A stretch of 64,000 nt of DNA from Pedococcus_A sp963730585 (GCA_963730585.1 CAVSSL010000011.1:1-64000), one strand, 5' to 3'. Counted from the first letter of the stretch, positions 15,573-23,442 are shown. Numbers and translations: made by a program. Notes: generated from the sequence alone by a model not told the origin.

Positions 15573-16383
15573 TCAGACCGCGATCGGCGCCTTGATGGAG
15601 GGGTGCGCCTGGTAGCCGACGAGCTCGAAGTCCTCGAGGTCGAACTCGTCGATCTGCTTCCCGGGCGCGATCCTCATCTGCGGCAGCGGGAAGGGCTCGC
15701 GGGTCAGCTGCTCACGGGCCTGCTCGACGTGGTTCGAGTAGAGGTGGGCGTCGCCGAGCGTGTGGATGAACTCGCCGGGCTCGAGGTCGCAGACCTGCGC
15801 CACCATCATCGTCAGCAGCGCGTAGGAGGCGATGTTGAACGGCACACCGAGGAAGATGTCGGCGGAGCGCTGGTAGAGCTGGCACGAGAGCCTGCGCGCG
15901 CTCGCCGTCGCGGGCCGGGGCCACGTAGAACTGGAACATCGTGTGGCACGGCGGCAGCGCCATCGAGTCGACGTCGGCGACGTTCCAGGCGCTGACGATG
16001 TGGCGTCGGGAGTCCGGGTTGTTCCTGATCGACTCGATGACCTTGGCGATCTGGTCGACGTGCCCGCCGTCGGGGGTGGGCCACGAGCGCCACTGGTAGC
16101 CGTAGACCGGCCCGAGGTCGCCGTTCTCGTCGGCCCACTCGTCCCAGATGGTGATGCCGCGGTCCTGGAGCCACTTGACGTTGGTGTCGCCGCGCAGGAA
16201 CCAGAGCAGCTCGCCGATGATCGACTTCAGGTGCAGCTTCTTCGTCGTGAGCACCGGGAAGCCCTCGGAGAGGTCGAAGCGCATCTGGTAGCCGAAGACG
16301 CTGCGGGTGCCGGTGCCCGTCCGGTCCGACTTGTCGACACCGTGGGTCATGACGTGGTCGAGGAGGTCGAGGTATTGCCGCAC
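15573..16383 (-). pseudogene. thyA: Thymidylate synthase with a one-base frameshift
   Basis: ThyA methylates dUMP to dTMP. The N-terminal 160 residues (from GTG 16383: VRQYLDLLDHVM, DRTGTGT, ELLWFLRGDTNV, CHTMFQFYV) are in one frame. The catalytic Cys region and C-terminus (CQLYQRSADIFLGVPFNIAS, DAHLYSNH, HPSIKAPIAV) are in another. The switch lies at about 15893-15905 in an alternating CG run; the span of 811 bp is one base too long. Everything else is intact and no degenerate codons appear, so a sequencing error is likelier than real loss. A thyX gene was not seen in the window. Confidence 0.88.
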
Positions 16384-16389
16384 GCGGCC

Positions 16390-16395
16390 AGACTA
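16390..16395 (-). promoter_or_regulatory. -10 box (TAGTCT) for thyA
   Basis: TAGTCT lies 6 nt before the thyA GTG with no Shine-Dalgarno sequence: a leaderless promoter candidate. Confidence 0.4.
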
Positions 16396-16525
16396 GCGCG
16401 GGCCCGAAGCGCGTCAGCCGGATCGTCCGCGGCGAGCCGGTCCGGCGGCACCGCCGCGCAGGGGGGAGGTGGGGTGCCGACGTCCACGGTCGGAACGGCA
16501 TACCGGAGCGGGGGTCCGCCCGCGA

Positions 16526-16531
16526 TAGCCT
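16526..16531 (+). promoter_or_regulatory. -10 box (TAGCCT) for dapA
   Basis: TAGCCT lies 7 nt before the dapA ATG. A CGGCATAC copy (16496-16503) lies 22 bp upstream of it, near the -35 position. Confidence 0.4.
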
Positions 16532-16538
16532 GACCACC

Positions 16539-17429
16539 ATGACTTCTGCGTCTCCTTTCGGCCGCGTCGTGACGGCGATGGTGAGCCCGATGCGTCCCGA
16601 CGGCAGCCTGGACCTCGACGGCGCACAGCGCGTGGCGCAGCACCTGGTCGACCACGGCCACGACGGCATCGTCGTCAACGGCACCACGGGTGAGTCGCCC
16701 ACGACCTCCGACGCCGAGAAGGTCGACCTGGTCCGCGCCGTGCTCGAGGCGGTGGGCGACCGGGCCCGGGTCACCGCAGGCGCGGGCACCAACGACACCG
16801 CGCACTCCCTCGAGCTCGCGCGTGCCGCGGAGGCGGCCGGGGCCCACGCGCTCCTGGTGGTGGCGCCCTACTACAACAAGCCCCCGCAGGAGGGCCTGCG
16901 CGCGCACTGCACGGCGGTCGCGGACGCGACCGAGCTGCCGGTGATGCTCTACGACATCCCCGGCCGCTCCGGCATACCGTTCACCACCGAGACCCTGCTC
17001 GAGCTGGCCCGCCACCCGCGCATCCAGGCCGTCAAGGACGCCAAGGGTGACCTGTGGGGGGCCACCAAGGTCATGGCCGAGACCGACCTGCTGTGGTTCT
17101 CCGGCGACGACGTGCTCTCGCTGGCCCACCTGGCCCAGGGCGCCACCGGCGTGGTGAGCGTGGTGGGGCACGTGGCCGGTGACCTGTATGCCGAGATGGT
17201 CGCCGCCGTGGACAAGGGAGACCTCGCGCGGGCGCGCGAGCTGCACCGCCAGCTCGTCCCGGCCGTCGACGCCATCATGAACATCACCCAGGGAGCCATC
17301 ATGGCCAAGGCGGCGCTGAAGGAGCTCGGGGTCATCGACTCCGCCGCCGTGCGCCTTCCCCTGGTCGAAGCCACCTCCGAGCAGGCCGCCGCAGTGCGTG
17401 ACGGCCTCAGAACGTCAGGACTCATGTGA
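16539..17429 (+). CDS. dapA: 4-hydroxy-tetrahydrodipicolinate synthase
   Basis: DapA condenses pyruvate with aspartate semialdehyde, the first dedicated step to diaminopimelate and lysine. The 296-residue TIM barrel has NGTTGESPT near residue 48, the YYNKPPQEGL and YDIPGRSG blocks, and the Schiff-base Lys in AVKDAKGD at about 165. Length is normal. It is the first gene of a dapA-rnj operon: its TGA overlaps the rnj GTG. Ile in SGIPF (16971) uses the rare ATA codon within the repeated 8-mer. Confidence 0.97.
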   Translation: MTSASPFGRVVTAMVSPMRPDGSLDLDGAQRVAQHLVDHGHDGIVVNGTTGESPTTSDAEKVDLVRAVLEAVGDRARVTAGAGTNDTAHSLELARAAEAAGAHALLVVAPYYNKPPQEGLRAHCTAVADATELPVMLYDIPGRSGIPFTTETLLELARHPRIQAVKDAKGDLWGATKVMAETDLLWFSGDDVLSLAHLAQGATGVVSVVGHVAGDLYAEMVAAVDKGDLARARELHRQLVPAVDAIMNITQGAIMAKAALKELGVIDSAAVRLPLVEATSEQAAAVRDGLRTSGLM

Positions 17430-19111
17430 GCCATCCCCACCCCGAGCTTCCCGCACCCCCCGCGCTGCCCGACGGCGGCGTCCGCATCGTCGCCCTCGGC
17501 GGCCTCGGCGAGGTCGGCCGCAACATGGCGGTCATCGAGCACGACGGGCAGCTGCTCGTCATCGACTGCGGCGTGCTCTTCCCCGAGGACCACCACCCGG
17601 GTGTCGACCTGATCCTCCCGGACTTCGAGTACATCGAGGACCGCCTCGACGACGTCCAGGCGATCGTGCTCACCCACGGCCACGAGGACCACATCGGCGC
17701 GGTGCCGTACCTGCTGAAGCTCAAGCCGGACATCCCGCTGGTCGGCTCGATGCTCACGCTCGCCCTGGTCGAGGCCAAGCTGCGCGAGCACAAGATCACG
17801 CCCTACACGCTCGGCGTGAAGGAGGGCATGCGCGAGCAGCTCGGCGTCTTCGACTGCGAGTTCGTCGCCGTCAACCACTCGATCCCGGATGCGCTCGCGG
17901 TCTTCGTGCGCACCCCGGGCGGGACCATCCTGCACACGGGCGACTTCAAGATGGACCAGCTGCCCCTCGACGGCCGGCTGACCGACCTGCGCGCCTTCGC
18001 CCGGCTCGGCGAGGAGGGCGTCGACCTCTTCATGGTCGACTCCACCAACGCCGAGGTGCCCGGTTTCACGACGCCGGAGAAGGACATCGCGCCGGCGATC
18101 GACAAGGTGTTCCGGCACGCCCAGCGGCGGATCATCGTCGCCTGCTTCTCCTCCCACGTGCACCGCGTGCAGCAGGTGCTCGACGCTGCCGAGAAGGCCG
18201 GCCGCAAGGTCGCGATGGTCGGCCGGTCGATGGTGCGCAACATGACCATCGCCGCCGACCTCGGCTACCTGCACGTGCCGGACGGGGTGCTGGTCGACGT
18301 CAAGCGCCTCGACGACTTCGCCGACAACCAGGTCGTGCTCATCTGCACCGGGTCGCAGGGCGAGCCGATGGCGGCGCTGTCCCGGATGGCCAACCGCGAC
18401 CACCGCATCGACGTGGGCGAGGGCGACACGGTGCTCATGGCCTCCTCGCTGATCCCCGGCAACGAGAACGCCGTCTACCGCGTCATCAACGGGCTCATGC
18501 GGCTCGGCGCCGACGTCGTGCACAAGGGGAACGCCCGGGTGCACGTCTCCGGCCACGCCAGCGCCGGCGAGCTCCTCTACTGCTACAACATCGTCGAGCC
18601 GCGCAACGTCATGCCGGTGCACGGGGAGTGGCGCCACCTGGTGGCCAACGCCGAGCTCGCGGTCCAGACCGGCGTCGACCGTGACAACGTCGTGCTCGCC
18701 GAGGACGGCGTCGTGGTCGACCTCGTCGACGGAAAGGCGCGCATCGTCGGCGCCGTGCCCTGCGGCTACACCTACGTCGACGGCTCCTCGGTGGGCGAGT
18801 TCGACGAGGCCCTGCTGAAGGACCGCCGCATCCTGCGCGACGAGGGCTTCATCTCGGTCATCGTCGTCATGGACGCGGCCACCGGGAAGATCGCGGCAGG
18901 TCCGGAGATCCACGCCCGCGGCTTCGCCGAGGACGACGAGATCTTCAAGCAGGTGCGGCCCAAGATCGAGCAGGCGCTGGCCGAGGCGACCGGCAAGGGC
19001 GTGACGGACACCCAGCAGCTCGAGAAGGTCGTGCGGCGTGCGGTGGGTGGCTGGGTCGGCGGCAAGATCCGTCGTCGCCCCATGATCATCCCGGTCGTCA
19101 TCGAGGCCTGA
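17426..19111 (+). CDS. rnj: Ribonuclease J
   Basis: RNase J is a metallo-beta-lactamase nuclease with 5'-3' exonuclease and endonuclease activity in mRNA and rRNA processing. The 561-residue protein has the zinc motif HGHEDHIGAVPYLL at about 83, the beta-CASP region (STNAEVPGFTTPE, ASSLIPGNENA), HVSGHASAGELL, and the C-terminal domain ending in RRRPMIIPVVIEA. GTG overlaps the dapA stop by 4 bp, the conserved actinobacterial pairing. Confidence 0.96.
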   Translation: MSHPHPELPAPPALPDGGVRIVALGGLGEVGRNMAVIEHDGQLLVIDCGVLFPEDHHPGVDLILPDFEYIEDRLDDVQAIVLTHGHEDHIGAVPYLLKLKPDIPLVGSMLTLALVEAKLREHKITPYTLGVKEGMREQLGVFDCEFVAVNHSIPDALAVFVRTPGGTILHTGDFKMDQLPLDGRLTDLRAFARLGEEGVDLFMVDSTNAEVPGFTTPEKDIAPAIDKVFRHAQRRIIVACFSSHVHRVQQVLDAAEKAGRKVAMVGRSMVRNMTIAADLGYLHVPDGVLVDVKRLDDFADNQVVLICTGSQGEPMAALSRMANRDHRIDVGEGDTVLMASSLIPGNENAVYRVINGLMRLGADVVHKGNARVHVSGHASAGELLYCYNIVEPRNVMPVHGEWRHLVANAELAVQTGVDRDNVVLAEDGVVVDLVDGKARIVGAVPCGYTYVDGSSVGEFDEALLKDRRILRDEGFISVIVVMDAATGKIAAGPEIHARGFAEDDEIFKQVRPKIEQALAEATGKGVTDTQQLEKVVRRAVGGWVGGKIRRRPMIIPVVIEA

Positions 19112-19118
19112 CCCGGGC

Positions 19119-19190
19119 GCTCGTCGGTCGGTCGGGCGGGGCCGTCGCGTCGGTCGGGGCGGCGCGTCGGTCGGCCGGGGCCGTGGCGTC
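19119..19190. repeat. Degenerate GTCGGTCGG-rich repeat downstream of rnj
   Basis: The 80-bp gap between rnj and the converging membrane-protein gene is made of about three imperfect copies of a 23-25 bp unit built on CGTCGGTCGGGGC. It lacks a clear hairpin terminator. It looks like slipped-strand expansion. Confidence 0.55.
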
Positions 19191-19590
19191 AGGTGATGGC
19201 GCGGATCGACACGGCGACGCCGGCGCACGCGCAGGCGAACAGGGTGCTCACGAAGGTGCCGATGATGAACCGTTCGGCGGCGGCGGACTTCTTGCCGGCC
19301 TGCAGCTCGGGGTAGCGCGCGAGGCTCTTGACGGCCAGGACGACCGCGATGCCCTCGGGCCAGCCGGCCACGATGGACGCGTAGATGGCCGTGCGCTCGA
19401 GCACGCCGATCCACGCGCCGCCGCGCAGGATCTCGCGGGCTGCCTCCACGGAGTCCGTCTCGTCGGTGGGGGCGACGTTGTCACCGCGGTCGACCTGACG
19501 GAAGACGAGGGTGGTCAGCAGGCCACCGCCGGCGAGGGCGATGACGCCGAGGACGACGACGGCCAGCACCTCGATGAGCACGGCGCTCAC
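19189..19590 (-). CDS. Small membrane protein paired with the SatD-like regulator
   Basis: From GTG 19590 the protein has 133 residues with about three hydrophobic segments: IEVLAVVVLGVIALAGGGLLTTLVF at the N-terminus, TAIYASIVAGWPEGIAVVLAVKSLARY in the middle, and FIIGTFVSTLFACACAGVAV at the end. I recognise no family. GTG overlaps the stop of the upstream SatD-like gene, so the two are made together and probably work together. Confidence 0.75.
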   Translation of the reverse strand: MSAVLIEVLAVVVLGVIALAGGGLLTTLVFRQVDRGDNVAPTDETDSVEAAREILRGGAWIGVLERTAIYASIVAGWPEGIAVVLAVKSLARYPELQAGKKSAAAERFIIGTFVSTLFACACAGVAVSIRAIT

Positions 19591-20210
19591 GCGTCCGCCT
19601 CCGCGAGGAGGGCCTCGGCGAGCTCGGCGCCGCGGCGGCCCTCGTGGAGGGCGGCCCGGGCGAGGCGCTGGCTGACCGCCGAGGGTGAGATGTGGAGCCG
19701 CTCGGCGATGTCCCTGCCCGACAGACCCGTCTCGGCCATGTCCACGATCTCCCATCCCTCGGGGGTGCGGCGGCGCAGCAGCACCGCCAGCACCCACAGG
19801 GCGGACTCTGCCTGTCGCGCCCGGTCGGGCTCACCGTAGTGGGGAGCGCCGTCAGCGTGGACGACCCGCAGGTCGACGGGGGAGGAGCGCGCCGCCTCCA
19901 CGGCCTCTCGGGCTGCGAGGAAGGCCGGGCCCGACGCGGCCCGGGTGGAGTCCGGCAGCGGCGTGTCGACCGCTCCGACGCCGAGCCCGGTGCGCCAGCC
20001 CCCGAGCCGCACCAGTGCCGAGACGGCGCGAACCGCTGCGCGCGGGGAGGACAGGACGCCCTGGATCTCGTCGCCCACGGTCCGCTCGAAGGGGAGGACC
20101 ACACCGGCGTCGGCGCCGGCGCCCAGGGCGGTCTCGAGTGCGACCAGCGCCTCGGGGACCCGGTCGCCGTGCCGGGTGCTGCGTTTCTGGTCGGCGGTCA
20201 GCACGAACAT
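19587..20210 (-). CDS. SatD-family protein with C-terminal helix-turn-helix
   Basis: The 207-residue protein matches the SatD pattern: an N-terminal strand (FVLTADQKRS), FERTVGDEIQGVL near residue 43, GLGVGAVDTPLPDSTRAASGPAFLAAREAV in the middle. The last 60 residues are a helix-turn-helix of the LuxR/sigma-region-4 kind (GLSGRDIAERLHISPSAVSQRLARAAL). SatD proteins are poorly understood; the added HTH suggests DNA binding, perhaps of its own promoter, which is full of repeats. It is coupled to the membrane protein at 19189-19590. Confidence 0.7.
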   Translation of the reverse strand: MFVLTADQKRSTRHGDRVPEALVALETALGAGADAGVVLPFERTVGDEIQGVLSSPRAAVRAVSALVRLGGWRTGLGVGAVDTPLPDSTRAASGPAFLAAREAVEAARSSPVDLRVVHADGAPHYGEPDRARQAESALWVLAVLLRRRTPEGWEIVDMAETGLSGRDIAERLHISPSAVSQRLARAALHEGRRGAELAEALLAEADA

Positions 20211-20256
20211 GAATGAAGCCTAGAGCATGAATGTCAATCAATGAAGGCTTAAGGCT
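20211..20256 (-). promoter_or_regulatory. Promoter with repeated AAGGCTT/AAGCCT elements before the SatD-like gene
   Basis: On the minus strand TAGGCT (20217-20222) lies 6 nt before the ATG, a leaderless -10. The A+T-rich region upstream holds two adjacent AAGGCTT units (20244-20256) and a matching inverted AAGCCT at 20216, plus two ATGAATG copies. The spacing suggests a repressor site, possibly autoregulation by the HTH protein. Confidence 0.45.
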
Positions 20257-20330
20257 TTATCAGACGGGATTCAGGGATCGGAGCATGGTCAGGGCTCGTG
20301 CTCGTGCTCGACCTCGGACCGGGACCCGGG

Positions 20331-21287
20331 TCAGCCGGCGCAGCGGAACGTGCGCCGGTAGGCCTGGGGTGTCGTGCCGACCTGACGCGTGAAGTGGTGG
20401 CGCAGGATGGCGGCCGTCCCCAGCCCCGTGCGGCTGGCGACCTGGTCCACGGAGGCGTCGGTGTCCTCCAGCAGGCGCCGGGCGAGCAGCACGCGCTGCG
20501 TGGTCACCCAGGCGTGCGGCGTGGCGCCGGTCTCGGCGCGGAAGCGGCGGGCGAAGGTCCGCTCCGACATCATGGCCCGGCGCGCCAGGGCCTCGACCGA
20601 GAGGTCGGCGGCGAGGTTCTCCGTGGCCCACTCGAGCACGGGCTGCAGCGAGTCCGCCTCGACCGCGGGCAGGGGCGCCTCGACGTACTGCCGCTGGCCA
20701 CCGTCCCGCTGCGGGGGCACGACCATGCGCCGGGCGATGGTCGAGGCCACCCGGGCGCCGAGCTCCTTGCGCACCAGGTGGAGCGTCGCGTCGATACCGG
20801 CAGCGGTGCCGGCCGAGGTGATGATGTTGCCGTCCTCGACGTAGAGCACGTCCAGCACCACCTCGACCTCGGGGAACTCCTCGGCCAGCTCGGTGGTGTT
20901 CATCCAGTGGGTCGTCGCGCGGCGCCCGTCGAGCAGGCCGGCCTTGGCCAGCGTGAAGGCGCCGCTGCACAGGGACATCACCCAGGCGCCCCGTTCGTCG
21001 GCGGCCCGCAGCTGCCGGGCCAGCGCTGCCGGGATCGGGGCCTGCCGCGGGCGGGAGGCGGGCACGACGATGAGGTCGGCCTCGGCGAGCCGGTCGAAGC
21101 CGTGCTCCGCCGTGAGGGTGAAGCCCATCTCGGTCGGCACCGGACGGCCCGGCTCCTCGCTGCACACCGCGAAGTCGAACGACGGCACGCCCTGGTCGGT
21201 GCGGTCGAGCCCGAACACCTCACAGGCGACGGAGAACTCGAACGGGGAGACGGTGTTGACGAGGGGAACGGCCACGTTGCGCAGCAT
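20331..21287 (-). CDS. GlxA-family transcriptional regulator (DJ-1/PfpI domain plus AraC HTH)
   Basis: The 318-residue protein has an N-terminal DJ-1/PfpI-like domain (residues 1-190, with MSLCSGAFTLAKAGLLDGRRATTHW, the nucleophile-elbow region with Cys) and a C-terminal AraC-type double HTH (LSVEALARRAMMSERTFARRFRAETGATPHAWV, then VDQVASRTGLGTAAILRHHFTRQVGTTPQAYRRTF). Such regulators often control amine or amino-acid metabolism. It is transcribed divergently from a 34-codon gene across a region with two palindromes, the likely operator. Confidence 0.92.
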   Translation of the reverse strand: MLRNVAVPLVNTVSPFEFSVACEVFGLDRTDQGVPSFDFAVCSEEPGRPVPTEMGFTLTAEHGFDRLAEADLIVVPASRPRQAPIPAALARQLRAADERGAWVMSLCSGAFTLAKAGLLDGRRATTHWMNTTELAEEFPEVEVVLDVLYVEDGNIITSAGTAAGIDATLHLVRKELGARVASTIARRMVVPPQRDGGQRQYVEAPLPAVEADSLQPVLEWATENLAADLSVEALARRAMMSERTFARRFRAETGATPHAWVTTQRVLLARRLLEDTDASVDQVASRTGLGTAAILRHHFTRQVGTTPQAYRRTFRCAG

Positions 21288-21296
21288 GCGGTCAGG

Positions 21297-21353
21297 CTGC
21301 CACAGGGTTGGCAGAAAATCTACGGGTCATGGCATTTCTGCCACTCGTGGCAG
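21297..21353. promoter_or_regulatory. Double palindrome operator between the GlxA-type regulator and mini-gene
   Basis: CTGCCA-N6-TGGCAG (21297-21314) and CTGCCA-N4-TGGCAG (21338-21353) share the same half-sites. GGCAGAAA (21310) and TTTCTGCC (21335) form a further inverted pair linking them. The first palindrome overlaps a candidate -10 (CAGCCT, 6 nt before the regulator ATG), so binding would block the regulator's own transcription. Confidence 0.6.
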
Positions 21354-21381
21354 CAATCAGCGCAGGCGCACGATATCTGCC

Positions 21382-21486
21382 ATGGGTTTCTTCATCGTTC
21401 TCGCCATCCTCGTCACCATCGCCATCCTGGCGCCGATCTACGGGGTCGACACCCGCTTCGACGACCAGCGCCCCCGCTGGTCCTGA
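21382..21486 (+). CDS. 34-residue single-pass membrane peptide
   Basis: ATG 21382 gives a hydrophobic helix (GFFIVLAILVTIAILAPIYG) followed by a short polar tail (DTRFDDQRPRWS). The layout, one helix then an Asp/Arg-containing tail, is typical of small conserved actinobacterial membrane peptides. It is divergent from the GlxA-type regulator and shares its palindromic control region, so it is a plausible regulatory target. Function unknown. Confidence 0.6.
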   Translation: MGFFIVLAILVTIAILAPIYGVDTRFDDQRPRWS

Positions 21487-21499
21487 CCTCACCGCTCCC

Positions 21500-22966
21500 T
21501 CACCAGGGGCGCGGCAGGCTGAGGTCGCGCGGGTCCGACACCGGCGTCCAGCCGTCCTCGCCGTGCTCGTAGTCGAACTCCGGCCCGTCGGCCGCCAGGG
21601 AGGCCACGGCGGCGAGGAAGCGCTCGACGTGCTCCGCCGTGTTGGCCAGCCCCAGGCTCACGCGGACCGCGGTCGCCGGCCCCGCGGCATACGGGTCGTC
21701 GAGCAGCGCGTCGACCAGCAGGTGGGCGCAGAACTTGCCGTCGCGCACGCCGATGCCGTGCTCGGCCGACAGAGCGGCCGAGACCAGCGACGAGTCGAGC
21801 CCCTCGACGGTGAACGCCGCCACCGGCACCCGCTCGTGGTCGGCTCCGAAGAGGGAGTAGGTCTCGACGCCGTCGATGGCGGCCAGCCCCTCGGCGAGGC
21901 GGCGCCCCAGGGCCCGCTCGTGCGCCTCGACAGCCGCGCGGTGCTCGGTCAGCGCCGCGCAGGCGGCCGCGAGGGCGATGGCGCCGATGACGTTCGGTGA
22001 GCCGGCCTCGTGGCGAGCCGCCCCGCGGTGCCAGGCGGTGCCACGTTCCGTGACAGCGGCGGTGGCGCCGCCTCCAGCGAGGTAGGGGGCCGCGGCGTCG
22101 AGCCAGTCGCCCCGCCCGGCGAGCACCCCCGCACCGAAGGGCGCGTAGAGCTTGTGCCCGGAGAACGCGACGTAGTCGACGCCGAGCGCGTCCAGGTCGA
22201 TGGCACGGTGCGGGGCGAGCTGGGCGGCGTCGAGGGCGACGCGCGCGCCGCGCCGCCGGGCGGTCTCGGCGAGCTCGCGGACCGGCCACAGCTCCCCGGT
22301 CACGTTGGACGCGCCGCACAGCACCACGAGGCGGTGCCGCGCGGTGGACCGCTCGAGCGCCTCCGTGAGCAGGACGCGGGCGTCGGCGAGGCTGCCCGGC
22401 ACAGGTAGGCGGGTGGTGCGTGCCCTGGCCCAGGGCAGCAGGGTGGCGTGGTGCTCGGCCTCGAAGACGAAGACCTCGGTGTCGCGGGGCAGGGCGCGGG
22501 CCAGCAGGTTGAACGAGTCGGTCGTGTTGCGGGTGAACACGACGTGGTCGCCGTCGCGGGCACCGACGAAGCGCCGGACCTCCTGGCGGGCCTCCTCGTA
22601 CCACCGGCTGGTGACACGGGAGGCGTAGCCGTTGCCGCGGTGCACCGAGGAGTAGGTGCGCAGGGCGGTGTCGACGGCCCGCTTGACCGACGCCAGGGCG
22701 GGGGTGGAGGCGGCGTGGTCGAGGTTGGCGTAGTCGACCACGGTGCGGTGCAGCGTCGGCACCCCGAGGTCGGCCGAGACCACGGCGGGCAGCTCGCTCG
22801 GTGCGGCGGGGCCGCCGGGCACCGGGCGCAGGTGGCGCCGGTCGAGGGGGCGCCCCGCGGGTGAGCCCTCAGCGGGGGATTGCGGGGCGGGGGAGTGCGG
22901 GGTGCGGGAGTGCGCTGCGGGCGCCTGGAGGGGCGAGTGGGGGCGGCGGGTGCTGGCGATCGACAC
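21500..22966 (-). CDS. Class V aminotransferase / cysteine desulfurase-like protein under a SAM riboswitch
   Basis: GTG 22966 has GAGGAG 7 nt upstream and gives 488 residues. After a 60-residue Pro/Ser/His-rich extension the PLP fold begins (YANLDHAASTPAL). It includes TRNTTDSFNLLARAL, the EHHATLLPW block, LDAAQLAPHRAIDLDALGVDYVAFSGHKLYAPFG (Schiff-base Lys in SGHK) and HGIGVRDGKFCAHLLVDALL. SufS/CsdA-like enzymes take sulfur from cysteine. The upstream SAM riboswitch ties this copy to sulfur amino-acid supply rather than to iron-sulfur assembly; no suf genes are adjacent. Confidence 0.88.
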   Translation of the reverse strand: MSIASTRRPHSPLQAPAAHSRTPHSPAPQSPAEGSPAGRPLDRRHLRPVPGGPAAPSELPAVVSADLGVPTLHRTVVDYANLDHAASTPALASVKRAVDTALRTYSSVHRGNGYASRVTSRWYEEARQEVRRFVGARDGDHVVFTRNTTDSFNLLARALPRDTEVFVFEAEHHATLLPWARARTTRLPVPGSLADARVLLTEALERSTARHRLVVLCGASNVTGELWPVRELAETARRRGARVALDAAQLAPHRAIDLDALGVDYVAFSGHKLYAPFGAGVLAGRGDWLDAAAPYLAGGGATAAVTERGTAWHRGAARHEAGSPNVIGAIALAAACAALTEHRAAVEAHERALGRRLAEGLAAIDGVETYSLFGADHERVPVAAFTVEGLDSSLVSAALSAEHGIGVRDGKFCAHLLVDALLDDPYAAGPATAVRVSLGLANTAEHVERFLAAVASLAADGPEFDYEHGEDGWTPVSDPRDLSLPRPW

Positions 22967-22980
22967 GAGGTGTCTCCTCA

Positions 22981-23043
22981 CGGGTCCGGTGGACCCGGGG
23001 AGTGGCCGCGGGTCCGCGCTTGCCACCTGCGGGCGCAGGTGGC
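22981..23043 (-). promoter_or_regulatory. Candidate expression platform of the SAM riboswitch
   Basis: Immediately after the aptamer are two stems: GCCACCTGC/GCAGGTGGC (23022-23043, loop of 4) and CGGGTCC/GGACCCG (22981-22997, loop of 3). The second ends 1-2 nt before the GAGGAG ribosome-binding site (22974-22979). No U-run follows either stem, so control of translation initiation is likelier than termination. Confidence 0.45.
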
Positions 23044-23045
23044 CC

Positions 23046-23123
23046 GGTCGTCACCCGGAGCACCCCACCGCGGAGGAGGGTTGCTGGCCAGCAAGCCGGG
23101 GCTTCGCGCTGGCACTCATGACC
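23046..23123 (-). ncRNA. SAM riboswitch aptamer (SAM-IV / SAM-I-IV clan)
   Basis: Read on the minus strand, the 78-nt element begins GGTCATGAGTGCCAGCG and continues with AAGCCCCGGCTTGCTGGCC, GCAACCCTCC, CGCGGTGGGGTGC and CCGGGTGACGACC. These are the conserved blocks of the actinobacterial SAM-IV-type aptamer. GGTC at the 5' end pairs with GACC at the 3' end to close P1. It lies about 80 nt upstream of the aminotransferase start and should lower expression when S-adenosylmethionine is plentiful. Confidence 0.85.
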
Positions 23124-23223
23124 TGGCCGGAACCGTAGCGAGCCTCCCGCGCCTGGTGCCACCAGTCGGGAGGGGAATCCCGTCATCTGAGACCTGTCGG
23201 TCCCGGCCGGGGGAGCGATGGCC

Positions 23224-23261
23224 GCCTGCGTCGACGCTCCCGCCAGAGCGTCGACGCAGGC
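23224..23261. repeat. 16-bp perfect inverted repeat, loop CCGCCA
   Basis: Arms 23224-23239 and 23246-23261 match perfectly, each containing GTCGAC. It sits about 100 bp upstream of the riboswitch aptamer and 200 bp before ftsK, with no gene ending into it and no T-run. It is not explained as an ordinary terminator. Confidence 0.75.
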
Positions 23262-23429
23262 CCCGCCAGACGTGCCCTCAGGGTGTCACGACGTCGTGGT
23301 CGCAGGTGCCCTGACCTGCGGAAATGGCAGGATCCCGCCACGCGGCTCACCCGTTCGGACGATGGCTCCGGCGGCAGAAAACTGCCCGCTGTGGCGCGTG
23401 TGACGCGTGTTTCCACAGGGGTCATCGCG

Positions 23430-23435
23430 TACCGT
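23430..23435 (+). promoter_or_regulatory. -10 box (TACCGT) for ftsK
   Basis: TACCGT lies 7 nt before the ftsK ATG. GGAG directly precedes the ATG, too close to act as a normal ribosome-binding site, so a leaderless start is likely. Confidence 0.4.
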
Positions 23436-23442
23436 GCGGAGC

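Larger units (their letters stand above)
22967..23442. other. 476-bp divergent region between the aminotransferase and ftsK
   Basis: This is the longest gene-free stretch in the window. On the minus side it holds the Shine-Dalgarno, two small hairpins and a SAM riboswitch. In the middle lies an isolated 16-bp perfect hairpin. On the right is the ftsK promoter. I see no credible protein-coding frame. Confidence 0.7.

Noticed and set aside
20231..20237. TTGACA as -35 of the SatD-like gene
   Set aside because: At 17 bp its -10 would fall on the start codon, and the well-placed TAGGCT box is only 9 bp away, so it does not form a normal promoter pair.
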